NCBI RefSeq assembly: GCF_000022085.1
Contig: NC_011894.1
Location: 708,501 to 772,500 of the forward strand
Direction: 5' to 3'
DNA length: 64,000 nt
Source of the DNA: Methylobacterium nodulans ORS 2060
GTDB taxonomy: Bacteria; Pseudomonadota; Alphaproteobacteria; Rhizobiales; Beijerinckiaceae
Below are positions 7,912-16,616 of this stretch, piece after piece (positions within the stretch are counted from its first letter, which is position 1; the number at the start of each line of letters is the position of its first letter). Both the position numbers and the translations under genes were made by a program. Under the pieces are notes generated by a model that made no database searches, was not told where the DNA came from, and worked only from the letters and a program-made list of their open reading frames with translations.

Positions 7912-9171
7912 GTGACCGAGCCCGGAGATCTCCTGCGGCGGCTGTTCTCCGCCGCCGTGGCGGCGGCCGATCCAGCCGTCAGCCTCGCCCAGCACCTGCC
8001 CGAGCCGCCGCGGGGACGCACCGTGGTGGTTGGGGCCGGCAAGGCCGCCGCCGCGATGGCCCGCGCCGTTGAGGCGGCGTGGCCGGGCGAGATCTCCGGG
8101 CTCGTGGTCACCCGCTACGGGCACGCCGCCCCGACCCGCCGGATCGCGGTGGTCGAGGCGGCCCATCCGGTGCTGGATCAGGCGGGCGAAGCCGCCGCCC
8201 GGCGCATCCTCGACCGCGTCGCCGGGCTCGACGCCGACGACCTCGTGCTCTGCCTGATCTCCGGCGGCGGCTCGGCCCTGCTCTCGCTGCCGGGGCCGGA
8301 CCTGAGCCTCGCCGACAAGCAGGCGGTCAACCGCGCCCTGCTCAAGTCCGGCGCCGCCATCGGCGAGATGAACTGCGTGCGCCGCCACCTCTCGGCGATC
8401 AAGGGCGGCCGGCTCGCGGCGGCCTGCCATCCGGCGCGGGTCGTGATGCTGCTGATCTCCGACACGCCGGGCGACAACCCGCTCGACATCGCCTCCGGAC
8501 CAACCGTGGCCGATCCGACCACCTGTGCGGACGCGCTCGCGATCCTGGCCCGCTACTGCGTGGAGGTTCCGTCCGCGGTCCGCGCCCATCTGGAGAGCGG
8601 CGCCGGCGAGTCGATCAAGCCGGGCGACCCGCGCCTCGGCACGCCGGACGTGCGGATGGTGGCGACGCCCCTAATGGCGCTCCAGGCCGCCGCCGTCCTG
8701 GCGGAGCACGAGGGCGTGCGCGCCTGCATCCTCGGCGATGCGCTCGAGGGCGAGGCTCGCGAGGTCGGCCGCGTCATGGCCGGGATCGCCCTCAGCGCGG
8801 CCACCCACAGCCTGCCGGTTCCGGCCCCCTGCGTGCTGCTCTCGGGCGGGGAGACCACCGTCACGGTGCGGGGCTCGGGCCGCGGCGGGCGCAATGTCGA
8901 GTTCCTGCTGGCCCTCGCCGCCGCCCTCGGCGGGCGTCCGCAGATCCACGCCCTGGCCGGTGACACGGACGGCGTCGACGGCCTCAAGGAAATCGCCGGC
9001 GCGGTGATCGCGCCCGATACCCCGTCCCGGGCCGCCGCGCTCGGCCTCTCTCTCACCGAGAGCCTCGAGCGCAACGACGGGCACGGCTTCTTTGAAGCGC
9101 TCGGCGACGCCGTCGTCGCCGGCCCGACACTGACCAACGTCAACGATTTCCGCGCGATCCTGATCGTCTGA
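7912..9171 (+). CDS. Glycerate 2-kinase (MOFRL family)
   Basis: 419-residue glycerate kinase of the GckA/TtuD family, phosphorylating D-glycerate to 2-phosphoglycerate with ATP. The N-terminal domain shows VVGAGKAAAAMA; LISGGGSALLSLP and the RRHLSAIKGGRLA segment are characteristic, and the C-terminal MOFRL domain ends with GDTDGVDG and the final NVNDFRAILI. GTG 7912 follows GAGGTGAGG. It is 40 bp upstream of pyruvate kinase; the pair would carry glycerate through 2-phosphoglycerate and phosphoenolpyruvate (enolase elsewhere) to pyruvate, as in the ttuD-ttuE tartrate arrangement. In methylotrophs such kinases also serve the serine cycle; which role applies here cannot be decided. Confidence 0.93.
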   Translation: MTEPGDLLRRLFSAAVAAADPAVSLAQHLPEPPRGRTVVVGAGKAAAAMARAVEAAWPGEISGLVVTRYGHAAPTRRIAVVEAAHPVLDQAGEAAARRILDRVAGLDADDLVLCLISGGGSALLSLPGPDLSLADKQAVNRALLKSGAAIGEMNCVRRHLSAIKGGRLAAACHPARVVMLLISDTPGDNPLDIASGPTVADPTTCADALAILARYCVEVPSAVRAHLESGAGESIKPGDPRLGTPDVRMVATPLMALQAAAVLAEHEGVRACILGDALEGEAREVGRVMAGIALSAATHSLPVPAPCVLLSGGETTVTVRGSGRGGRNVEFLLALAAALGGRPQIHALAGDTDGVDGLKEIAGAVIAPDTPSRAAALGLSLTESLERNDGHGFFEALGDAVVAGPTLTNVNDFRAILIV

Positions 9172-9211
9172 GCCCCTTCCAGCAGAGGCGGCCGAGAGGC
9201 CGAACCCGACC

Positions 9212-10624
9212 ATGCGCCGTCACCGCCGTGCCAAGATCGTCGCCACCGTCGGGCCCGCGAGTTCCGCCCCGGACCGGCTGAAGGCCCTGTTCCTGGCCGG
9301 CGTCGACACCTTCCGCCTCAACTTCAGCCATGGCCTGCAGGAGGACCACGCCCGGGTCCATGCCGCCATCCGGGCGCTGGAACAGGAGGTCGGCCGCCCG
9401 ATCGGCATCCTGCAGGACCTGCAGGGGCCCAAGATCCGCATCGGCACCGTCAAGGACGGCCGGCTCGAGCTCGCAGCGGGCGAGACCGTGCGCTTCGTGC
9501 TGGAGGGATCGGACGGGGACACGCAGGCGATCCCGCTGCGCCACCCGGAGATCTTCGCGGCGGCCGCACCGGGCCAGGACCTGCTGATCGACGACGGCCG
9601 GGTGCGGGTGCGGGTGGTTGGTCTCGAAGCCGACGCGCTCACCGCGGAGGTGATCACCGGCGGGCCGATCTCCAACCGCAAGGGCGTCAACCTGCCGGGC
9701 ACCCTGCTCGACCTCTCGCCGCTGACGCCCAAGGATCGGGCGGATCTCGCCTTCGGGCTGGAGCTGGGCGTCGACTGGGTCGCGCTCTCCTTCGTGCAGA
9801 AGCCCTCCGACCTGGTGGAGGCGCGCGCGCTGATCGGGGAGCGCGCCGGCATCATGGCCAAGATCGAGAAGCCGCAGGCGCTGGAGCGCATCAAGGACAT
9901 CATCCGGCTCTCGGACGCGGTGATGGTGGCGCGCGGCGATCTCGGGGTGGAGATCCCGCACGAGGAGGTGCCGGGCCGCCAGAAGGAGCTGATCCGGGCC
10001 TGCCGGCTGGCGGTCAAACCGGTGGTGGTGGCGACCCAGATGCTCGACTCGATGGTGGCGGCGCCGGCCCCGACCCGGGCCGAGGCCTCGGACGTGGCCA
10101 CCGCGATCTACGACGGGGCGGATGCGGTGATGCTCTCGGCGGAGTCGGCCACCGGGCGCTATCCGGTCGAGGCGGTGGCGATGATGGACCGGATCATCTG
10201 CAGCGTGGAGGGGCACAAGCTGTACCGCTCGATCGTCGCGGCCTCCGAGCCCGTCGTGGAAGAAACCCCGCCGCATGCGGTGGCGACGGCCACGGCGACG
10301 CTGGCCGAGGCGGTGCAGGCCAGCGCGATCGTGACCTACACGACCAGCGGCACGACCACGGCGCGGGTTGCGCGCAAGCGGCCGGCGGTGCCGATCCTGG
10401 CGCTGACCCCGATCCTCGCCACGGCGCGGCGGCTGTGCCTGATGTGGGGGGCGCACAGTGTCCACACGGACGACGTCGATTCCTACGAGGAGATGACCTC
10501 GAAGGCCGCGGACTGCGCCCGGCGAGAGGAGTTCGCTGAGCGCAATGGCATCATCGTCACCACCGCCGGCATCCCCTTCCACACCGCTGGCAACACCAAC
10601 AACATCCGCGTCATCCAGCTGTGA
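9212..10624 (+). CDS. pyk: Pyruvate kinase
   Basis: 470-residue pyruvate kinase, converting phosphoenolpyruvate and ADP to pyruvate and ATP. The barrel starts with RAKIVATVGPAS; RLNFSHG carries substrate-binding residues, DDGRVRVRV belongs to the B domain, and the active-site signature IMAKIEKPQALE contains the catalytic lysine. ARGDLGVEIP and MLDSM follow, and the C-terminal domain ends ...NIRVIQL. Full length. It sits 40 bp behind the glycerate 2-kinase gene, most likely in one transcript, suggesting a dedicated glycerate-utilising isozyme rather than necessarily the only pyruvate kinase. Confidence 0.95.
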   Translation: MRRHRRAKIVATVGPASSAPDRLKALFLAGVDTFRLNFSHGLQEDHARVHAAIRALEQEVGRPIGILQDLQGPKIRIGTVKDGRLELAAGETVRFVLEGSDGDTQAIPLRHPEIFAAAAPGQDLLIDDGRVRVRVVGLEADALTAEVITGGPISNRKGVNLPGTLLDLSPLTPKDRADLAFGLELGVDWVALSFVQKPSDLVEARALIGERAGIMAKIEKPQALERIKDIIRLSDAVMVARGDLGVEIPHEEVPGRQKELIRACRLAVKPVVVATQMLDSMVAAPAPTRAEASDVATAIYDGADAVMLSAESATGRYPVEAVAMMDRIICSVEGHKLYRSIVAASEPVVEETPPHAVATATATLAEAVQASAIVTYTTSGTTTARVARKRPAVPILALTPILATARRLCLMWGAHSVHTDDVDSYEEMTSKAADCARREEFAERNGIIVTTAGIPFHTAGNTNNIRVIQL

Positions 10625-10742
10625 AACACGGCTGCACGTGTGAGGACACGACGTTCCACATCGGCTGTATGGCGAGGTGGCCTATGACCACAGTCACTGG
10701 CATCTGCGCCCACGAGGTTTCAGCCTCTCCTGGCTGGTAGCA

Positions 10743-10772
10743 GGTTCCATACGCCGCTCTTATGCGAGCGGG
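10743..10772 (+). repeat. Short dispersed repeat (copy 1)
   Basis: GGTTCCAT at 10743 followed by a CTTATGCGA segment recurs with changes at 17896-17924. In this copy the flanks GCCGCTC and GAGCGGGC form a small hairpin. Apart from this and the small minus-strand gene I see nothing coding in 10625-11068. Confidence 0.4.
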
Positions 10773-10855
10773 CACGTGACCGCCAACAAAGAAGGCCACG
10801 AAGTGCCGTGAAGACGCAGGTGCAGCGCGTGCTGGCCCGCTTCAGCGCCACGTCC

Positions 10856-11068
10856 TTAATGGATCGAGTAGCGCCTGATGACCCGCCGGTCGCCGGTGTC
10901 ATCCTCGATGAAGGCGAGTATCTTCAGCGACGCAGCGAGCTGAGTGGCGGCCTCGCGCGACAGTCCTGTCTGCACGCGCCCATTCACGCGCACCGGCTCG
11001 CCCGTGTGCACGGCGTACACGCCCCACCCCTCGCGCTCCCTGCGCGCAGCGTACCCGCGATCCGGCAT
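10856..11068 (-). CDS. Small conserved-looking hypothetical protein
   Basis: 70 residues from ATG 11068, which has GGAGGA at good spacing. No recognised domain. The segment WGVYAVHTGEPVRVNGRVQTGL followed by REAATQLAASL looks like an ordinary folded small protein and has natural amino-acid composition, unlike the overlapping frames. It stands alone between pyk and the LysR gene, facing pyk convergently. Function unknown; the call rests on start signal and composition. Confidence 0.6.
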   Translation of the reverse strand: MPDRGYAARREREGWGVYAVHTGEPVRVNGRVQTGLSREAATQLAASLKILAFIEDDTGDRRVIRRYSIH

Positions 11069-11178
11069 GGCATTCCTCCGGCTGATCTCTGATTGGCTTG
11101 GTGGAGATCATCATCCGGGACAAGGGCCTGTTCCAGCCGCCCACACAAGAATAGCGCTGCCAATTCTCCAGCTTCATC

Positions 11179-11213
11179 AACCCCGCCCAGCCTGGCTGCG
11201 AGCGGGGTTTTGT
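11179..11213 (+). terminator. Rho-independent terminator
   Basis: AACCCCGC (11179-11186) and GCGGGGTT (11202-11209) form an eight-base-pair stem with a 15-base loop, followed by a T-rich tail (TTGTTTT). It points in the plus direction. The only plus-strand reading frame just before it is a very short one ending at 11159 that I could not support as a gene, so the transcript it ends is unclear. The rest of 11069-11401 shows no gene. Confidence 0.7.
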
Positions 11214-11401
11214 TTTGCCAGTGTGAGCGGCAACGACGGCCGGGCCGACGGGCTATCATCAACCCAGCCGATGCTGCCTGATCAGCAGAAAAGCTCGGAA
11301 CAGATCCGGATCGGCTGCCACTTGCCTCTCGTTCCCACACCGTTCGCCTCCGCCGCAGTTTCAAAGAGGTATACCCCAATGAGGCACTAATCCGCTTCTG
11401 G

Positions 11402-12319
11402 TCAGGCCAATGACCTGTCGTGGAGATCCTTCATTGCGGCACGCACCTGCGGCAGGAAAGTCTCTAGGATCCCGGGCGCCGGTGCGCTCGCCTTCCACAC
11501 GCACCAGGTCTCGGATTGGATCGGGCTCGGCGGGATCGGCAGAAACACGACCCCGGCCAGCTGCGAACCCGCAAGAGCCTGCGGCACCAGGGCGACGCCG
11601 GCACCGTGAGCGACGAGGGCAGCCACCGTGAGCCAATGCCGTACTTCGTGGCGCACCCGCGGCAGGAAGCCCGCCGTGCGGCAGATGGCAAGGATGGACT
11701 CGTAGTAGTCTGGTGAGACCGTTCGCGAGAACAGAACGAAATCCTCGTGCTGAAGGTCGATCAGCCGCGTCTCGCTCGGATCCGGGGTCGCGGCCATCGG
11801 ATGGCCCACCGGAAGGCAGGTGACGAACGGCTCGGCATGAAAGAGGATGCCGTCGAGCCCCTCCGGCCGCTCACGGAGGTGGACGAACCCTGCATCGAGC
11901 TCGTCGTGGAGGAGCGCCTCGACCTGCTCGGCAGAGTTCATCTCCCGTAGGGCGACCTTGATGTCCGGTGCCTCCGTGCGCATCGCCGTCAGGATGTGGG
12001 AAAGGCCACGGTAGACCGTTGAGCCAGAAAATCCGATGCGCAGGCGGCCGCGCCGGCCACACGCAATGTCGTGCACGAGCACACGGGCATCTGCAGCCCG
12101 TTGCAGGATCGCTTTTGCCTCCCGCTGCAGCGCCGTGCCGGCTGGCGTGAGGGCGACCTGCCGGCTCGTCCGAGTAAACAAGGTCGCCCCGAGCTCCTCC
12201 TCCAGCTGGCGGATGGCATGGCTGAGTGGGGGCTGCGAGAGCGACAGCCGCCGCGCGGCCCGCCCGAAATGCCGCTCCTCCGCGAGCACCGCGAAGTAGC
12301 GCAGCTGACGAAGATCCAT
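11402..12319 (-). CDS. LysR-family transcriptional regulator
   Basis: 305-residue LysR-type regulator. The winged helix-turn-helix occupies residues 1-60 (LRQLRYFAVLAEERHFGRAA, then SQPPLSHAIRQLEEELG), followed by the two-lobed effector domain (RLRIGFSGS, ELDAGFVHLRE, VAHGAGVALVPQAL). It is divergent from the acyl-CoA dehydrogenase gene with a 108-bp gap holding a palindrome, the usual arrangement for activation of the neighbouring operon. The effector is probably a CoA-ester or dicarboxylate intermediate of the acyl-CoA pathway at 12428-17857 (inference). Confidence 0.93.
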   Translation of the reverse strand: MDLRQLRYFAVLAEERHFGRAARRLSLSQPPLSHAIRQLEEELGATLFTRTSRQVALTPAGTALQREAKAILQRAADARVLVHDIACGRRGRLRIGFSGSTVYRGLSHILTAMRTEAPDIKVALREMNSAEQVEALLHDELDAGFVHLRERPEGLDGILFHAEPFVTCLPVGHPMAATPDPSETRLIDLQHEDFVLFSRTVSPDYYESILAICRTAGFLPRVRHEVRHWLTVAALVAHGAGVALVPQALAGSQLAGVVFLPIPPSPIQSETWCVWKASAPAPGILETFLPQVRAAMKDLHDRSLA

Positions 12320-12339
12320 GCGGTGCCCACTTGAAAGTT

Positions 12340-12356
12340 TTCCGTATCGATCGGAA
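12340..12356. promoter_or_regulatory. Candidate LysR-binding palindrome
   Basis: TTCCG and CGGAA arms flank a central TATCGAT in the 108-bp gap between the LysR gene and the divergent acyl-CoA dehydrogenase gene. A second ATCGAT occurs about 30 bp on. Dyad sites in this position are typical for LysR proteins; binding is inferred. Confidence 0.45.
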
Positions 12357-12427
12357 CACAATCCGTATTGGACTATATCGATCCGGCGCACCATCCTCCA
12401 CCCTAAGCAAGGACAGGGAGGATGCCG

Positions 12428-14122
12428 ATGACGATGACGGCGCAGGTCGTAGGTGCGATCCCGGACGCGCGGGGTCTCAACCTGTACCGGGCCGACCGCG
12501 ACGCGGCGGCCCTGTTCGGCTTCTACATGCCGGACACCCTCTTCCGGCACCTCGACCCGCACCTCGATCGGCTGGGTGCGCTCGCCGGCGGTCATCTCGA
12601 CGAACTCGCCGCCACGGCCGATCGCAATCCGCCGACCCTGCGCCTGCGTCGGCGCACCGGCGAGGATTGCGCGATCGTCGAGAAGCATCCCGCCTACGTG
12701 GAGATGGAGCGCCTGGCCTATGCCGAATTCGGGCTCGCGGCGCTGTCGCACCGCGGCGGCGTGCTCGGCTGGCCCGAGCCGATGCTCCCGGCGGCCAAGT
12801 ACGCCCTGACCTACCTGTTCGTGCAGGCGGAGTTCGGCTTGTGCTGCCCGGTCTCGATGACCGACTCGCTCACCCGCACGCTCAAGCGCTACGGCGACCC
12901 CGCACTCGTGGAGCGCTTCTTCTCGCGCCTGACCAGTCTGGACTTCGACACCCTCGCACAGGGCGCGATGTTCATGACCGAGCAGGGAGCTGGGTCGGAC
13001 GTCGCTGCCACGACGACCCGGGCGGAGGAGCAGGCGGATGGAACCTGGCGCCTCACGGGCGACAAGTGGTTCTGCTCGAACGCGGATGCCGACCTCGCGA
13101 TGGTGCTGGCCCGCAGCGAGCCAGTGTCGGGCCTCAAGGGCGTGTCGCTGTTCCTGCTGCCGAAGCAGCGCCGGGACGGCCTGCCGAACGACTTCCGCAT
13201 CCTGCGGCTGAAGGACAAGCTCGGCACCCGGTCGATGGCCAGCGGAGAGATCCGCCTCGAAGGGGCCGAGGCCTACCTCGTCGGCGAGCGGGGGCGCGGC
13301 TTTCACCAGATGGCCGACATGATCAACAACTCGCGCCTGTCGAACGGGGTGCGCGCGGCCGGGCTCATGCGCCGGGCTGCGACGGAGGCGCTGTTCATCG
13401 CCTGCCGACGCCAAGCGTTCGGCCGCCCGCTCATTGCCCTGCCGCTGATGCGGCGCCAGCTCGCCAAGATGCTGGTCTGGACCGAGCAGGCCCGCACGAT
13501 GGTCTTCCTCACTGCCGATGCGCTGCACCGGGCGAACGGTGGAGATCCGGAGGCGGCCCGGCTCACCCGCATCCTGACGCCCCTCATCAAGTTCCGCGCC
13601 TGCCGCGACGCCCGGCGCGTCACGGGGGATGCCATGGAGGTGCGGGGCGGCTGCGGCTACATCGAGGAATGGTCCGACCCGCGCCTCGTGCGCGACGCGC
13701 ATCTCGGCTCGATCTGGGAGGGCACCTCGAACATCGTTGCCCTGGACGTGCTGCGGGCGATCACCCGCGACACGGCCCTCCCGGCCCTGCGCACGCACCT
13801 CAAGGAGCTCCTCGACGCCGCGCAGCTCGACCGGGCGGAACGAGAGGCGTTCGAGGCGGCCTTCGCGAGGGCCTGCGCCTTCGCCGAAGCAGCGGCACGC
13901 GAGGCTTCCGATACCCTCGCCCGTCAAGCGGCTTCCGGCCTCTACCATGCGGTGACTGCGGCAGGCCTCGCCCGCGAGGCCGCCGGCGCCGGCTTGCCCC
14001 ACCGCCTGGCGCTGGCACACTTGGTTCTGACTCACCGGCTCGCGCCACGCGACCCGCTGAGCAGCCCCGACGACGCAGGGCTGATCGATGCCGTGCTCGA
14101 CGCCGCCGTGACGCCGGCCTGA
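12428..14122 (+). CDS. AidB-like acyl-CoA dehydrogenase
   Basis: 564-residue FAD-dependent acyl-CoA dehydrogenase, longer than the usual 380-400 residues and resembling the AidB/isovaleryl-CoA-dehydrogenase branch. FAD and substrate motifs: MTEQGAGSDV, WRLTGDKWFCSN, the RLSNGVRAAGLMRRA helix, and GGCGYIEEWSDPRL with IWEGTSNIVALDVLR near the C-terminal domain. ATG 12428 is chosen because AGGGAGG (12415-12421) lies six bases upstream; ATG 12422 abuts that motif. First gene of the operon opposite the LysR regulator; likely oxidises an acyl-CoA or has an AidB-like protective role. Confidence 0.88.
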   Translation: MTMTAQVVGAIPDARGLNLYRADRDAAALFGFYMPDTLFRHLDPHLDRLGALAGGHLDELAATADRNPPTLRLRRRTGEDCAIVEKHPAYVEMERLAYAEFGLAALSHRGGVLGWPEPMLPAAKYALTYLFVQAEFGLCCPVSMTDSLTRTLKRYGDPALVERFFSRLTSLDFDTLAQGAMFMTEQGAGSDVAATTTRAEEQADGTWRLTGDKWFCSNADADLAMVLARSEPVSGLKGVSLFLLPKQRRDGLPNDFRILRLKDKLGTRSMASGEIRLEGAEAYLVGERGRGFHQMADMINNSRLSNGVRAAGLMRRAATEALFIACRRQAFGRPLIALPLMRRQLAKMLVWTEQARTMVFLTADALHRANGGDPEAARLTRILTPLIKFRACRDARRVTGDAMEVRGGCGYIEEWSDPRLVRDAHLGSIWEGTSNIVALDVLRAITRDTALPALRTHLKELLDAAQLDRAEREAFEAAFARACAFAEAAAREASDTLARQAASGLYHAVTAAGLAREAAGAGLPHRLALAHLVLTHRLAPRDPLSSPDDAGLIDAVLDAAVTPA

Positions 14123-14170
14123 CATCCTCGACTGCTCGCTCAGACCTAAGAGAATAGGGAGGAGGAAACC

Positions 14171-15409
14171 ATGGTGTTCGGCGCTACCCGGCGCACCGTG
14201 CTCGGCGGCATCGCCGCCGCATCCGTCGCGCCGCTGCTGCCGCGGCGCGCCCGGGCGGCGACCCGGCCGATCCGGATCGGTGTCCTCACCGACATGGCGG
14301 GTCCCTACTCGGAGGACAGCGGCCGCGGGTCGGTCGTGGCGGCTCAGCTCGCGATCGAGGATTTTGCAAAGCTGAGTCCCGGCATCGCGGTCGAGCTCGT
14401 CTCCGGCGACATGCAGGGCAAGCCCGACGTGGCCTCGGCGCTCGCCTCCGCCTGGTACGACCGCGACGGCATCGACGTGATCGTCGACCTCCCGGTCTCC
14501 TCTGCGGCCCTGGCCGTGGCGCACATCGCCCGCCAGAAAGACAAGGTCGCGATCCTCAACCCCGGCACGTCGGACCTGACCGGCAAGGCGTGCAGCCCCA
14601 ACCACGTCCACTGGGCATTCGACACCTATGCGCTGGCGAACTCGACCGGCCGGGCAATCCTCGCCGGCGGTGGCCGGACATGGTTCTTCGTCCAGGCCGA
14701 CTATGCTTTCGGGGCGGCGCTCGCGGCCGATACCGGGCGGATCGTGCAGGAGCAGGGCGGCAAGGTGCTGGGCAGCGTGCGCTACCCCTTTCCGGGCACC
14801 ATGGACTTCGCCTCCTTCCTGCTCCAGGCGCAGACCTCGGGGGCGCAGGTGGTGGCCTTCGCCAACGCTGGCGCGGACGCGGCCAACTGCATCAAGCAGG
14901 CCGGCGAGTTCGGCCTGACGCAGAGCGGACAGAAGCTCGCCTCGCTCCTCTGCTTCATCCCGCAGATCCACGGCATCGGGCTCCAGGCCGCACAGGGCCT
15001 GCTTCTGACCGAAGGCTTCTACTGGGACCTCAACGACCGCACGCGGGCGTTCTCCAAGCGCTACGGCGCGCGCATGGACGGGCAGATGCCCTGCACGATC
15101 CAGGTCGGCTGCTACTCGGGCGTGCTGCACTACCTGAAGGCCGTCGCGGCCATGGGCGTCGACGCGGCCCGCGTGAGTGGAGCTGCGGCAGTGCGGCAGA
15201 TGAAGCAGATGCCCACCGACGATGACGTCTTCGGAAAAGGTCGCGTGCGCGAGGACGGGCGCAAGATCCACGACATGCACCTGTTCGAGGTGAAGACGCC
15301 AGGCGAGTCCAAGTCGTCATGGGACCTGTACCGGCTCGTGCGCACGACGCCGGGCGAAGAGGCCTATCGACCGCTGGCCGAGGGTAGCTGCCCCATGGTG
15401 CGCTCATGA
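14171..15409 (+). CDS. Periplasmic branched-chain-amino-acid-type substrate-binding protein
   Basis: 412-residue LivK/type I periplasmic binding protein of ABC uptake systems. The N-terminus has a twin-arginine signal (ATRRTVLGG) followed by a hydrophobic stretch and an Ala-rich cleavage region near residue 30, so Tat export is likely. The ligand domain starts RIGVLTDMAGPYSED. GGAGGAAACC precedes the start. No permease or ATPase genes are nearby, so it either works with a transporter encoded elsewhere or acts as a sensor or scavenger. It overlaps the CaiB-type gene by four bases (ATGA), so the two are translationally coupled. Aromatic or dicarboxylic acids are common ligands of this subgroup. 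Confidence 0.88.
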   Translation: MVFGATRRTVLGGIAAASVAPLLPRRARAATRPIRIGVLTDMAGPYSEDSGRGSVVAAQLAIEDFAKLSPGIAVELVSGDMQGKPDVASALASAWYDRDGIDVIVDLPVSSAALAVAHIARQKDKVAILNPGTSDLTGKACSPNHVHWAFDTYALANSTGRAILAGGGRTWFFVQADYAFGAALAADTGRIVQEQGGKVLGSVRYPFPGTMDFASFLLQAQTSGAQVVAFANAGADAANCIKQAGEFGLTQSGQKLASLLCFIPQIHGIGLQAAQGLLLTEGFYWDLNDRTRAFSKRYGARMDGQMPCTIQVGCYSGVLHYLKAVAAMGVDAARVSGAAAVRQMKQMPTDDDVFGKGRVREDGRKIHDMHLFEVKTPGESKSSWDLYRLVRTTPGEEAYRPLAEGSCPMVRS

Positions 15410-16554
15410 TGACGGACGCAGCATCCGGTGCGCTCGCCGGTATCCGGGTCGTCGATCTCTCGCGCGTCCTCGGCGGTCCGTACTGCACGCAGATCCTCGG
15501 TGACCACGGCGCGGACGTGATCAAGGTCGAACCGCCCGGCGGCGACGAGACCCGCGGCTGGGGACCGCCGTTCCGCGACGGTACCGCCTCCTACTTCCAG
15601 GGGACGAACCGCAACAAGCGCGCGATCACCCTCGATCTCACGACCGATCCCGGGCGCGACCTGCTCCGCGCGCTCCTCGCGGACGCCGATGTGCTCGTCG
15701 AGAACTTCAAGCCGGGCACGCTCGACCGCTGGGGCTTCTCGCGCACGGTGCTGGAGGAGGCCTTCCCGCGCCTCGTCCACTGCCGGATCTCCGGCTTCGG
15801 CGCAGACGGTCCGCTCGGCGGACTGCCCGGCTACGACGCTTGCGCGCAAGCGATGGGCGGGCTGATGAGCGTCAACGGTGAGGCCGAAGGCGGCCCCATG
15901 CGGGTCGGCCTGCCCGTCGTCGACATGGTCACGGGCCTCAATGCGGTCATCGGCATCGCCTTCGCGCTGTTCGAGCGCGAACGCAGCGGCAGAGGTCAGT
16001 TCGTCGACACCACCCTCTACGACTGCGCGATCTCTCTCTTGCACCCGCATGCCGCGAACTTCTTCATGAACGGCCGCGTTCCTGTCCGGACCGGCAACGC
16101 GCACCCGAACATCGCGCCCTACGAGACCCTGCCGACGGCGCGCGGCGAGATTTTCCTCGCGATCGGCAACGACCGTCAGTTCGCCAATCTCGTTCGTCTC
16201 CTGGACGTTCCGCATCTGGCGCAGGAGCCGGACTTCGCCACCAACGCCGCACGGCTCACGAACCGCGAGCGGCTGCGCACGGCATTGGCCGAACCACTCA
16301 GTGCACACGAGGCTGCCGCCTTGGCGGAAACACTCCTCGAAGCGGGCGTGCCGGCCGCCGCTGTCGCGGATGTCGGCGAGGTGCTGGCCCATCCTCATAC
16401 CCTGCATCGGGGCATGGTCGTCGAACTCGACGGCTACCGAGGGCTCGGGCCGCCGGTGAAGCTCTCGCGCACACCTGCCAGCGTGCGCCGCCCACCGCCC
16501 CGCTTCGGCGAGCATGCACATGAGGTCCTCGCGCCGTACCTTGCGCAGGACTAA
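15406..16554 (+). CDS. CaiB/BaiF family III CoA-transferase
   Basis: 382-residue family III CoA-transferase. The N-terminal [22 protein letters not shown]... region and catalytic aspartate D173 in [10 protein letters not shown] are present, with KRAITLDL and [11 protein letters not shown] typical of the family. Such enzymes move CoA between two acyl groups through an aspartyl-CoA anhydride. Directly upstream of a glutaryl-CoA dehydrogenase gene, succinyl-CoA:glutarate CoA-transferase activity is a good guess but not proven. The start overlaps the stop of the binding-protein gene by four bases. Confidence 0.9.
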   Translation: MMTDAASGALAGIRVVDLSRVLGGPYCTQILGDHGADVIKVEPPGGDETRGWGPPFRDGTASYFQGTNRNKRAITLDLTTDPGRDLLRALLADADVLVENFKPGTLDRWGFSRTVLEEAFPRLVHCRISGFGADGPLGGLPGYDACAQAMGGLMSVNGEAEGGPMRVGLPVVDMVTGLNAVIGIAFALFERERSGRGQFVDTTLYDCAISLLHPHAANFFMNGRVPVRTGNAHPNIAPYETLPTARGEIFLAIGNDRQFANLVRLLDVPHLAQEPDFATNAARLTNRERLRTALAEPLSAHEAAALAETLLEAGVPAAAVADVGEVLAHPHTLHRGMVVELDGYRGLGPPVKLSRTPASVRRPPPRFGEHAHEVLAPYLAQD

Positions 16555-16616
16555 GGCGACCGCCGCATGTCCGGTCATATGAAACGCTGCAATTTACGCA
16601 CGATCGGGAGGACGCC

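Noticed and set aside
11092..11159. Very short plus-strand frame ending just before a terminator
   Set aside because: About 20 codons without a clear start or ribosome-binding site. The terminator is real, but the coding claim is not supportable.
11402..15280. Minus-strand open frame of 1292 codons
   Set aside because: Only its last 305 codons are a gene (LysR regulator). The rest is antisense to the acyl-CoA dehydrogenase and binding-protein genes, with Arg/Gly/His-rich shadow composition.
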